A DNA stretch of 51,112 nt from a virus. The notes below the pieces were generated by a model. It had not been told where the DNA came from. It saw only the letters and a list, made by a program, of their open reading frames with translations, and did no database searches. The stretch is taken from positions 1-51,112 of IMG/VR virus record IMGVR_UViG_3300033141_000720, one strand, 5' to 3'. Below, in pieces: positions 41,302 to 48,601 of the stretch (within the stretch, counting starts at the first letter, position 1; every line of letters starts with the position of its first letter). Position numbers and translations under genes: made by a program.

Positions 41302-43176
41302 ATGTTGAATAACAGACTTGGGTACATAGCCCTATTTTCAGCTCTATTTATTAGTAGCATTGCAATTTATTTTAGCGTAGCTGGTCTTGCTGCGATTTTC
41401 AGCGCGTATGCTATTTCAATTATAATAATGGGCACATCAATCGAGCTTGGTAAACTGGTAGCAGTTACCTGGTTACACTATAATTGGCGCGATCCCAATA
41501 TATTACTTAAAGGTGGCCTATCGTTTTTCGTAGTGGGTGTTATGTTTATCACGTCAATGGGTATCTTCGGATACCTATCAAAATCACATGTTGAACAAAC
41601 TGCTGAATCAGCAGAGAGCGTAGAACAAGTTAAACGTATAGATTCAGAGATAGGTAGACACAAATCCATTATCATCCGTTCCGAAGAAAAGATCGATGGT
41701 TACGAAAGCAATGGCTCCGGCGTAGATGCAAGTCTTAATGCACAAATAGATAAAGAACAAGGACGTATTGATTCTGCTTACGATCGTGTAAAGCCTGTTA
41801 TCCAAGTCCAATTACAAATTATAAAAGACGGACAGACTAATTCCGAAGGACGTTCTGCACCGTATAAGAAAGAACTTACAGAAATTAATCAGACATTGAC
41901 TGAGTTGCAAACCGCACTTAGCGATAAGAAAATTAGAGTAGCACAGGGAATAGTTGGCACAAGGCCAGATGGTTCGTACAGGGAAAAGACACAGGCTGCA
42001 ATTAAAGCCTTCCGCACACGTAAAGAAGCAAGGCGCGATGAGCTACTTAAAAAGATTGACGGCATACTAGGCAAGCCAACTTCAGCGCAAGTTGAAGCTC
42101 AAGCGGAGATTAAACGTATCCGCGCCTCAGTCCAAAGCGAGATTAACGAAAGTAATGCAACCATTAAACGCTTACGGTCACGTATGGGCCAGTCCAATGC
42201 TAATGACATTGAAACATTAATTACAGACGAACGTGCAAAGATTAAAGAATCAAATGCTCTACTTGATACGTTAACACAAGACAAGTTCACACGCGAAGCC
42301 AACGTTCGTAAGTTAGAAGCTGAAGTAGGACCTATTAAATATATCGCTGAGTTTGTTTACGATAGAGAAGCAGACGCAAACCTATTAGAGAAGGCTGTTA
42401 AGTGGCTTATTATATTAATCATATTTGTGTTTGACCCGTTTGCTGTATTCTTATTGATTGCAGCGCAACACTCATTTGATAGACACCGAGCCGACAACCC
42501 AGAACTCTTTAAAAAGGTACTCGGCAATCCGACGTCCGCCGAAGATGCAGTAACAAAAGAATATGTTGAACAACAATGGACAAGCAACGAGTCTGAAGTA
42601 CCGGATGACATTCCTGAGTTTACTAGTGACAATGGCGGGTATCAACCTACACATGGTGAGTTGGATGATAATGATCCACCTACCGAAGATGGCGACACAT
42701 TTGATTTTGAGAAAGTTAATGGGATACAAGAGCCGTGGAAGGATCTAAATGAGTTAGGCGAGATTGCAAAGGAGTTACATCTTCCAAACTATAATAGCAA
42801 AGGTAAGATTTCCTTAACTAAAACGAGCGAACATTACATTAATTTTAATGGAAAAGTCTATAGAGTTGAAGCATTGATTCAGGCATTTCCGGAACTCGGG
42901 TTTGATTTTGATAAAGAAGTTAAATCAGGAATAGTGTTTCCGCCACCTGCTAGAGTTGGTATGATGTTCTTGCGTACTGATGGTGAGCCAACGCAATTGT
43001 ATATTTTCAATGGCGCTAGTTGGGACAGGATTGATAAGAATATTTTAAATTTTAACGCTTATAGTCACGAGTACATTAAGACGTTAATTAAACGGGTCGG
43101 CAATAGCAATTATAATCCAGAGCTATTGAACGAAGCAGAGAAGAAGCACATCGAGGAACTGCTAGGTCGAGAATAA
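41302..43176 (+). CDS. Membrane protein with long coiled coil
   Basis: 624 aa. Three N-terminal membrane segments (about residues 7-27, 30-50 and 73-92), then a long charged coiled coil (about 100-350), then a fourth membrane segment (369-388, LIILIIFVFDPFAVFLLIAA) and an acidic C-terminal domain ending with FPPPARVGMMFLRTDGEPTQ and a short helix. The coiled coil between membrane parts could extend into the periplasm. A superinfection-exclusion, membrane-remodelling or lysis-linked role is possible. No ribosome site; a late octamer sits just upstream. Similar proteins exist in marine phages, I believe. Confidence 0.72.
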   Translation: MLNNRLGYIALFSALFISSIAIYFSVAGLAAIFSAYAISIIIMGTSIELGKLVAVTWLHYNWRDPNILLKGGLSFFVVGVMFITSMGIFGYLSKSHVEQTAESAESVEQVKRIDSEIGRHKSIIIRSEEKIDGYESNGSGVDASLNAQIDKEQGRIDSAYDRVKPVIQVQLQIIKDGQTNSEGRSAPYKKELTEINQTLTELQTALSDKKIRVAQGIVGTRPDGSYREKTQAAIKAFRTRKEARRDELLKKIDGILGKPTSAQVEAQAEIKRIRASVQSEINESNATIKRLRSRMGQSNANDIETLITDERAKIKESNALLDTLTQDKFTREANVRKLEAEVGPIKYIAEFVYDREADANLLEKAVKWLIILIIFVFDPFAVFLLIAAQHSFDRHRADNPELFKKVLGNPTSAEDAVTKEYVEQQWTSNESEVPDDIPEFTSDNGGYQPTHGELDDNDPPTEDGDTFDFEKVNGIQEPWKDLNELGEIAKELHLPNYNSKGKISLTKTSEHYINFNGKVYRVEALIQAFPELGFDFDKEVKSGIVFPPPARVGMMFLRTDGEPTQLYIFNGASWDRIDKNILNFNAYSHEYIKTLIKRVGNSNYNPELLNEAEKKHIEELLGRE

Positions 43177-43191
43177 GAAGAGGGTAGTACA

Positions 43192-44355
43192 ATGACTAAG
43201 TCATGTAACTTTTGTAATAAAACCCAACACGAGGTTAAGAAATTAGTATTAGGTGAAAAAGTAGGCATCTGTGATTCCTGCATTAATTTATGTCTAAAAA
43301 TACTCGATAACGAGCATTTCGAAGAAACAGACGAATTAGATAAACTTGATGATATTGATCCAATGGAATTAAAGGATTATCTTGACATGTATGTAACAAG
43401 TCAAGACGATGCGAAAACTGTATTAAGCGTAGCAGTTGCAAATCATGTCAAACGGTTGAATACACGCGATGTCACATTAGATAAGAGTAATGTAATGTTA
43501 TTAGGCCCAACAGGCTCTGGCAAGACACTACTTGCAAAAACGATAGCCGGATACTTAGAAGTACCGTTTGTAATAGCAGATGCAACTACCCTAACTGAGT
43601 CAGGTTATGTTGGTGAAGATGTTGAATCGGTACTAGTTAAGTTATTAAATGCAGCTGGCGGCGACATTGCTGAAGCTGAACGTGGCATCGTCTTTATAGA
43701 TGAAATCGACAAGATTGCTAAGACTCGTGGCACATTATCAGCTGGCAAAGAACCAGGTGGTGAAGGTGTACAGCAAGCACTATTAAAGCTAGTTGAAGGC
43801 ACAGTGTTTACAGTTGAGATTAGTAGGAAGTCAGAAACAACAGTTGAAATTGACACAAGTAACATTTTGTTTATTGCTAGTGGTGCATTTGTAGGACTAG
43901 ACAAGATTAAGAAAAGAAAGCAGCAACCATCACAAATTGGTTTTACTGCTGATGTTGACAATAGGTACATCAAAGACGCAGAAGCAACCGATCTTATTGA
44001 GTTTGGCTTAATACCTGAGTTTGTTAGTAGATTTCCTATTGTTGCAGAAGTTCAAGAGCTAACACAGGACGATATGCTTAATGTGTTAGCAGGTGTGGAA
44101 AATAATTTAGTATCACAGTACAAACACTTATTTAAATATAACGATGTACGGTTAACATTTGATAAGGAAGCATTGCGCCAAGTTGTAAATATTGCAATTG
44201 GCAAGAAGACCGGGGCACGTAGCCTACGTTCAATTATGGAGAAGGCTTTATTGCCGCACATGTTCAATATTAATAAGTATGCACATAATAATATAAATAA
44301 AGTACGAATTACAAAATCGCTAGTTAACAACCCAGTGGAGGTGAAGAAAAAATAA
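43192..44355 (+). CDS. clpX: ClpX unfoldase, phage-encoded
   Basis: 387 aa (E. coli ClpX 424). AAA+ unfoldase that feeds proteins to ClpP. Zinc-binding N-domain with C5-x2-C8 and C27-x2-C30. Walker A GPTGSGKT (105-112), GYVGE pore loop (138-142), Walker B VFIDEID (167-173, D170/E171) and FGLIPEFVSRFP. The ClpP-docking IGF loop is intact (I249-G-F251), so it should use host ClpP. The RKH loop, which helps choose substrates, reads R212-K-S214 and is shorter than in E. coli. AGAGGG gives the ribosome site. S21 begins directly at its stop. Confidence 0.95.
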   Translation: MTKSCNFCNKTQHEVKKLVLGEKVGICDSCINLCLKILDNEHFEETDELDKLDDIDPMELKDYLDMYVTSQDDAKTVLSVAVANHVKRLNTRDVTLDKSNVMLLGPTGSGKTLLAKTIAGYLEVPFVIADATTLTESGYVGEDVESVLVKLLNAAGGDIAEAERGIVFIDEIDKIAKTRGTLSAGKEPGGEGVQQALLKLVEGTVFTVEISRKSETTVEIDTSNILFIASGAFVGLDKIKKRKQQPSQIGFTADVDNRYIKDAEATDLIEFGLIPEFVSRFPIVAEVQELTQDDMLNVLAGVENNLVSQYKHLFKYNDVRLTFDKEALRQVVNIAIGKKTGARSLRSIMEKALLPHMFNINKYAHNNINKVRITKSLVNNPVEVKKK

Positions 44356-44568
44356 ATGCCAAGCGTACGAGTATATGAGGGACAGTTTGATAAAGCCCTT
44401 AGAAAATTTAAAAAGAAAGTATCCAACGCAGGAGTTCTAGAAGAAGTTAGGAGACGTCAAACATATGAAAAGCCATGCACAGTTCGCCAACGTAAGAAAG
44501 CGGCAGCAAAGGCACGTCACCGTAAGAAACTTCGTCTTGAACTGCCAGTCCCACCACGTAGACGGTAA
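44356..44568 (+). CDS. rpsU: Ribosomal protein S21 (bS21), phage-encoded
   Basis: 70 aa, aligning end to end with bS21: [19 protein letters not shown], then [16 protein letters not shown] and a basic tail ([17 protein letters not shown]). bS21 sits near the mRNA channel and helps initiation. Phage S21 can replace the host protein in ribosomes and favour phage mRNA (established for marine phage S21 in general). It has no gap from clpX, so the two are coupled. The stop lies in a GGTAATATTACC palindrome. Confidence 0.93.
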   Translation: MPSVRVYEGQFDKALRKFKKKVSNAGVLEEVRRRQTYEKPCTVRQRKKAAAKARHRKKLRLELPVPPRRR

Positions 44569-44615
44569 TATTACCAAATAACTTGCAATAAATCTCCAGT
44601 CATAGTATTATATAA

Positions 44616-44623
44616 GCTAAATA
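44616..44623 (+). promoter_or_regulatory. Late-like octamer GCTAAATA in the hsp20 leader
   Basis: Two mismatches to TATAAATA. The 122-base gap 44569-44690 also holds the inverted repeat TATAAGA/TCTTATA (44628-44634, 44651-44657) and a strong AAGGAG site before the ATG at 44691. Confidence 0.4.
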
Positions 44624-44690
44624 AATGTATAAGATGCTGCATAAGGCGGGTCTTATATTTTGATCTTGCTTTAGATAAGGAGAACATATC

Positions 44691-45137
44691 ATGCAAAACA
44701 AACACCTCACCACTATAAATCTGGAACCATTCTTGCGTAACGCAATTGGTATGGATCGTATTTTTGAAAATATGATGCACAGAGTAGAACATTCAAACAG
44801 CGGAAATTATCCTCCGTATAACATTATTGAAGTAGACGATGATCATTATCGTCTTGAAGTTGCAGTAGCAGGTTTCAACAAGGACGAAATTATTGTAACA
44901 GTTGACAACGGACAGTTGTTAATTGCCAGCCATATCGTTGATGTTGACGAAGCTAAGGAAATAGATAGCGAAACTTACCTTCATAAAGGTATTAGCGCAA
45001 GACACTTTCAGCGTCAGTTTACATTATCTGATCACGTTGAAGTCATTGGTGCAGAAGTAGTTAACGGCGTACTTAAAGTTGAACTGGAACGTAACATTCC
45101 AGAAAGTTTAAAGCCGAAGACAATTGAAGTTAAATAA
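44691..45137 (+). CDS. hsp20: Small heat-shock protein Hsp20 (IbpA-like)
   Basis: 148 aa. An alpha-crystallin domain: NIIEVDDDHYRLEVAVAGFN, then VTVDNGQLLIAS and HLHKGISARHFQRQFTLSD-type segments, with VVNGVLKVELERNIP at the end. The C-terminal TIEVK serves as the IxI-like tail motif. Holds unfolded proteins; phage versions occur in cyanophages. TAAGGAG lies 7 bases upstream. It sits between S21 and clpS. Confidence 0.93.
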   Translation: MQNKHLTTINLEPFLRNAIGMDRIFENMMHRVEHSNSGNYPPYNIIEVDDDHYRLEVAVAGFNKDEIIVTVDNGQLLIASHIVDVDEAKEIDSETYLHKGISARHFQRQFTLSDHVEVIGAEVVNGVLKVELERNIPESLKPKTIEVK

Positions 45138-45150
45138 ATTTAGCCAATAA

Positions 45151-45182
45151 TATTGTACACGGTTATCAGACCGTGTACAATA
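45151..45182 (+). terminator. Perfect hairpin between hsp20 and clpS, no U-tract
   Basis: A perfect 12-bp stem (45151-45162 with 45171-45182) and 8-nt loop. It is not followed by a T-run but by the late-like octamer GCTAAATA. It may stop or process the hsp20 message, or protect its 3' end. Confidence 0.6.
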
Positions 45183-45190
45183 GCTAAATA
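45183..45190 (+). promoter_or_regulatory. Late-like octamer GCTAAATA before clpS
   Basis: Two mismatches to TATAAATA; same octamer as at 44616. It follows a hairpin and lies 20 bases before the clpS ATG at 45211. Confidence 0.4.
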
Positions 45191-45210
45191 ATTACATGAA
45201 GGATAATAAA

Positions 45211-45513
45211 ATGACTAACACACAAGTCGCAATTAAAACTAACTTAGACCTTAAAGAGCCACCAATGTTTAAGGTTATCTATGTTAACGATAACAAGACC
45301 AGTATGAAGTTTGTAATAGATAGTCTTGTTGAACACTTCAGCTATGTGGAAGACACCGCCGAAAGAATAGCAAACACTATTCACACTGACGGCGCGGCGG
45401 TGGCAGCAGTCTTGCCATTTGAAGTAGCAGAGCAGAAAGGTATCGAAGTAACAGTAGATGCACGTAAGCAAGGCTACCCACTCCAAATACGAATTGAAAA
45501 AGAAAAAGATTAA
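45211..45513 (+). CDS. clpS: ClpS adaptor (N-degron adaptor), phage-encoded
   Basis: 100 aa. The pattern [20 protein letters not shown] aligns with E. coli ClpS [28 protein letters not shown]...FEVAEQKG follows. Pocket residues for N-terminal hydrophobic residues are kept: Asn-Asp, Thr and Met of NDxxTxM, and the His of IHTDG. ClpS normally delivers N-end rule substrates to ClpA or ClpC, which is not in this window. The ATG at 45211 with GAAGGA at 45198-45203 is preferred over the ATG at 45196. Its stop shares the TTAA with the minus-strand gene. Confidence 0.93.
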   Translation: [100 protein letters not shown]

Positions 45514-46280
45514 GGTTTAATTATTTTCGGATAGTAGATACTTAGGTCTTTACTCTGCCCTGAGTTATTTACAAAGCGAACACCATCAACTGTATAATCA
45601 ACGTCTCCAGGATATTTTCCAAAGAGCCAGGTTGTTATTTTCTTTTTGGTGTCGTTCTCTAGACAAGCGACAATGCCTTTGTTTCCGGCCATGTCGCCAA
45701 GTATTGTACCATCGTAATCATCATCGTGTACTATAAACTCCGACTTGGGTACTGAGTTTGATATAACAATAACATTCGTAACATCTTCCATATCCTGACA
45801 GGCTTCAACACTGTTAAGCATATAGTGTTGATCCGTCACGGCAAGTTTAAGAATTTTATCGGATATATCTAGTGGAACACTTCCACGATCGTCCATAAAG
45901 TCTAGTATCTCTTCCACAGGTCGATTACTTGTAAAATCAAATGTTGTCCAACCGTTTGTCGCTAATAATGTTACATTAGGTAGGATAACAATATTCTCAT
46001 GTAGAAAAAATACCTTTTCCATCTCAAAAAGATTCTCTCTTATTGAAGCATAACTCTTATCAAAATCTCCATTGTAATGGTAATGCTCGAGATCGCCATC
46101 TATAAAAAATACAGCTTCGTAGTACTGAGATATATTCTCTAAGAATTCAAATAACACATCATGATCGGAAGAAATATTTCCTGCTACTATACAGAAGAGG
46201 CTGGTCGCCTTTCCTTCCCATGAGAACTTATCTATTGAATGTAGATATAGGTCGCTTATTAAGTCAAAATTTATTGTCAT
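45510..46280 (-). CDS. Degenerate metallophosphoesterase-like protein
   Basis: 256 aa on the minus strand. The fold signs of calcineurin-like phosphoesterases are visible but the metal ligands are mostly replaced: DLISDLYLH keeps D10 but has Y12 where His is expected; VAGNIS has Asn for the GD Asp; FIDGDLEHY replaces GNHE; VISNSV lacks His; WLFGKYPGD replaces GHxH. It is probably inactive, acting as a binding protein. It forms a tail-to-tail pair with clpS (TTAA shared by both stops) and is divergent from the next gene. Other readings are possible, since homology rests on pattern only. Confidence 0.65.
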   Translation of the reverse strand: MTINFDLISDLYLHSIDKFSWEGKATSLFCIVAGNISSDHDVLFEFLENISQYYEAVFFIDGDLEHYHYNGDFDKSYASIRENLFEMEKVFFLHENIVILPNVTLLATNGWTTFDFTSNRPVEEILDFMDDRGSVPLDISDKILKLAVTDQHYMLNSVEACQDMEDVTNVIVISNSVPKSEFIVHDDDYDGTILGDMAGNKGIVACLENDTKKKITTWLFGKYPGDVDYTVDGVRFVNNSGQSKDLSIYYPKIIKP

Positions 46281-46303
46281 TGTAAAATTCTTATAATTAT
46301 AGT
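46274..46303. promoter_or_regulatory. Divergent promoter region
   Basis: The 35-base gap between the minus-strand gene and the gene at 46316 holds TATAAT on the plus strand (46292-46297) and TATAAT on the minus strand (46296-46301). The minus element would give an 8-base leader. -35 matches are weak, so strength cannot be judged. Confidence 0.4.
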
Positions 46304-46315
46304 ATAGGAGACAGT

Positions 46316-46693
46316 ATGTACATAGTTTATGAAACCAACAATGAAATTGATTCTCTCCGTTCTAAATATTTAGTTCTGGAATTGGATACCGTAGAGTTTT
46401 CTAATGGAAAAACAGTAAGAACGTTCGCGGTGGTAGATAACGACCATATAGTCTTTCAAGAAATACCAATGCTTGAAAATTTAACTGACTTACACGAAAA
46501 TCTTATTAAGAACTATCGTTTAAAGAACTGGGATTACTGTACACAAGCTATGGACCATTTAATGGGTAGTTTCAAGGGCGAACTAGATACGTTTTATGAA
46601 GAATTATCAAAACGTATCAAGGTCCTTGAAGATATACCACTAGCAGATGATTGGACAGGTAACATTCTAACTGAACAAACAGAATCATTCTGA
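46316..46693 (+). CDS. Hypothetical protein
   Basis: 125 aa, acidic, unknown. TAGGAG precedes the ATG. It opens MYIVYETNNEIDSLRSKYLV and has a helical part (NYRLKNWDYCTQAMDHLMGS). Its TGA ends in the late octamer AATAAATA. Confidence 0.62.
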   Translation: MYIVYETNNEIDSLRSKYLVLELDTVEFSNGKTVRTFAVVDNDHIVFQEIPMLENLTDLHENLIKNYRLKNWDYCTQAMDHLMGSFKGELDTFYEELSKRIKVLEDIPLADDWTGNILTEQTESF

Positions 46694-46700
46694 ATAAATA
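46693..46700 (+). promoter_or_regulatory. T4-late-like octamer AATAAATA
   Basis: One mismatch to TATAAATA. It overlaps the last base of the upstream stop codon and lies 24 bases before the ATG at 46725, with AAGGAT as ribosome site. Confidence 0.55.
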
Positions 46701-46724
46701 TAAAGAACAACTAAGGATTATAAT

Positions 46725-47333
46725 ATGCGAGTAAGCGAAATATTACGAAATTTGGCAGATCTAGTGGACCAGACTGAAGATGCGGCAGTTCAAGATGCTA
46801 CTGGGCAAATGCCTGTACAAGCTGAACAACCGTGCGATCAACCAGGCGAACAGGGTGCTGAAGTTACAGTAACACATTTGGAGCCAGTGGAAGTAAGCAG
46901 CGATGATGGTTCAGAACCTGCAACAATGATATCACCATTGCAACAAGAACACGAGTTACTTAAAAAGTCACAAGGTGTTGATAACAATGTTGCTGAATTT
47001 GCCGGCGATGACGGCGACGAGCAAATGGTGCCAACAGAATTAAACTCAGAAGAAGAACAGCCATGGGCAAGCACTGAAAAAGATGGATCACCTCTTCAGA
47101 GGGAACCAGAAGATAATGGCCAGTGGGCAAGCTCAGAAAGAGACAGCACACCAACAAGCGACAACGAAGACGAAGTTGATGAAGGCAATGATTTATCACG
47201 TATGCGTAAAATGGCAGGCATTGGCGAAAAACAAGGGCCACATAATTATGCAGAAGATTCTAAGCCAGCGTCTGTTAACCCAAAAAGGAATGCTGCATTA
47301 GCTTTTCACAAATCAACAAATAGATCCGAATAA
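46725..47333 (+). CDS. Acidic low-complexity protein, virion-associated
   Basis: 202 aa. The N-terminus MRVSEILRNLADLVDQTED is helical. The rest is acidic and Gln/Glu/Ser-rich, with a conserved-looking block MISPLQQEHELLKKSQGVDN and two similar segments (QPWASTEKDGSPLQREPED and QWASSERDSTPTSD). A short helix (LSRMRKMAGIGEKQ) ends it. Similar proteins with the LQxKLELLKKxAGVDN block occur in cyanophages, as I recall. Late promoter upstream suggests a virion or head-internal protein. Confidence 0.65.
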   Translation: MRVSEILRNLADLVDQTEDAAVQDATGQMPVQAEQPCDQPGEQGAEVTVTHLEPVEVSSDDGSEPATMISPLQQEHELLKKSQGVDNNVAEFAGDDGDEQMVPTELNSEEEQPWASTEKDGSPLQREPEDNGQWASSERDSTPTSDNEDEVDEGNDLSRMRKMAGIGEKQGPHNYAEDSKPASVNPKRNAALAFHKSTNRSE

Positions 47334-47346
47334 GGAACGTTAGTCG

Positions 47347-48585
47347 ATGACGATTAGAAAAATCAAAGGATCGTTAGTTAAGGTCGAGATAGATGATTAT
47401 CTATGCGAAAGCTCGTATCTTTTCTATGACATTATTACAGGTTGCATTAGAATAGCCGATGGTACGCCTGGTGGCATGCCAGCGTGTATTGAAGGACTTA
47501 CATCTACCTCATCATTTAGCACAATTGCAGTAAGTGGACAGAGTGATGTTGTTGCCACGTCGGCCATCGACACGCTAACTTTAGTTGCCGGTGCAAATAT
47601 AACAATTACAACAAATGCAGGCACAGATGAAATTACTATTGCTTCATCCGGTGGTGGTGCTGGTGACCCAGATCAAAACCTGTGGGAAACGATCAGTTCC
47701 GATTCAGGTTCCACAGTTGCTAACTCACTAACAGATACACTAACAGTTACTGGTGGTACTGGAATTAATACAGCCATCGTAGGCGATGTGCTTACCATTT
47801 CAGCAACAGGCGGAGTAGGGTCCGACGAACTTAGTAAAATATCTGTAAATGATACAACAGCTGGTTTCCTAAATGGTAAATTAGTATCCGGTACCGGCAT
47901 AACATTAACAGAAAATAATGATGGCGCCAACGAAACATTAACTATTGCATATGATAGCGCAGCATCAGATCAGAATCTATTCTCAACTATTGCAGTTGCA
48001 ACGCAGAGCAATATCGTAGCTGACACAGCAGCAGACACATTAACTTTAGTAGCCGGCACAAATGTAACAATCACAACAAACGCCGGCACTGATGAAATTA
48101 CAATTAACGCAACAGGCGGCGCTGGCGGAGATCCAGATCAAAACTTATGGGAAACAGTCAGCGGCGATTCGGGTTCAGCAGTAGCTAACACCATAACAGA
48201 TACATTAACTATTGCTGGTGGTGCCGGTATAACTACAGCAGTATCGGGCGATACATTAACTATTACCAATGATGATGCCCAGATATATAATACTTACACA
48301 AACATCACAACAGTAACAACAGTAGATTCAGTAGTTGCTGAAATGGGTAAATGGATTATTAGGGTAATCGAAACAGCAACGCCTACAAATGTGTTAACGG
48401 AAGAAATTTTAGCTACGCATGATGGAACAAACCCAAAATTTACAGAGTACGCAATTTTAAAAATGGGTAGCAACATTACAGGATTAAGCATTGATGTTAC
48501 TTTAACCGGTGGCAACACATTAAACGTAACAGTCACATCAACGCCTGGCGTTGATGTACAAATTAAACAAGTGGCGGTATTTTAA
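47347..48585 (+). CDS. Repeat-built tail fibre-type protein
   Basis: 412 aa. A short N-terminal domain (KIKGSLVKVEIDDYLCESSY) is followed by two long copies of a beta-solenoid-like unit containing TLTLVAGANITITTNAGTDE and DPDQNLWETISSDSGS (copies at about 47515-47811 and 47980-48270) with a shorter module between. The C-terminal domain (KWIIRVIETATPTNVLTEEI) looks globular. The Ala/Thr/Gly-rich repeats are typical of fibre shafts. AAGGAA precedes the ATG. Confidence 0.8.
   Translation: MTIRKIKGSLVKVEIDDYLCESSYLFYDIITGCIRIADGTPGGMPACIEGLTSTSSFSTIAVSGQSDVVATSAIDTLTLVAGANITITTNAGTDEITIASSGGGAGDPDQNLWETISSDSGSTVANSLTDTLTVTGGTGINTAIVGDVLTISATGGVGSDELSKISVNDTTAGFLNGKLVSGTGITLTENNDGANETLTIAYDSAASDQNLFSTIAVATQSNIVADTAADTLTLVAGTNVTITTNAGTDEITINATGGAGGDPDQNLWETVSGDSGSAVANTITDTLTIAGGAGITTAVSGDTLTITNDDAQIYNTYTNITTVTTVDSVVAEMGKWIIRVIETATPTNVLTEEILATHDGTNPKFTEYAILKMGSNITGLSIDVTLTGGNTLNVTVTSTPGVDVQIKQVAVF
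47515..48270 (+). repeat. Duplicated unit of about 290 bp in the fibre gene
   Basis: Copy A (47515-47811) and copy B (47980-48270) share protein blocks STIAV, DTLTLVAG, NAGTDEIT, DPDQNLWET, DTLT(V/I) and are 465 bases apart. Confidence 0.85.
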
Positions 48586-48601
48586 ATGAAGGAGAAACAC
48601 A

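Noticed and set aside
41302-43176. Holin or spanin
   Set aside because: The protein is much too long and has a large coiled coil; no lysis cassette is nearby.
43192-45513. Host DNA contamination explaining clpX, rpsU and clpS
   Set aside because: The genes are packed without gaps among phage genes, with late-type octamers and T4-like genes on both sides, and differ from host operon order.
47424-48536. Minus-strand frames opposite the fibre genes, also 48538-50631
   Set aside because: They arise from the low-complexity Thr/Ala/Val codons of the plus-strand fibres; the plus frame stays open from 48602 to the window end.
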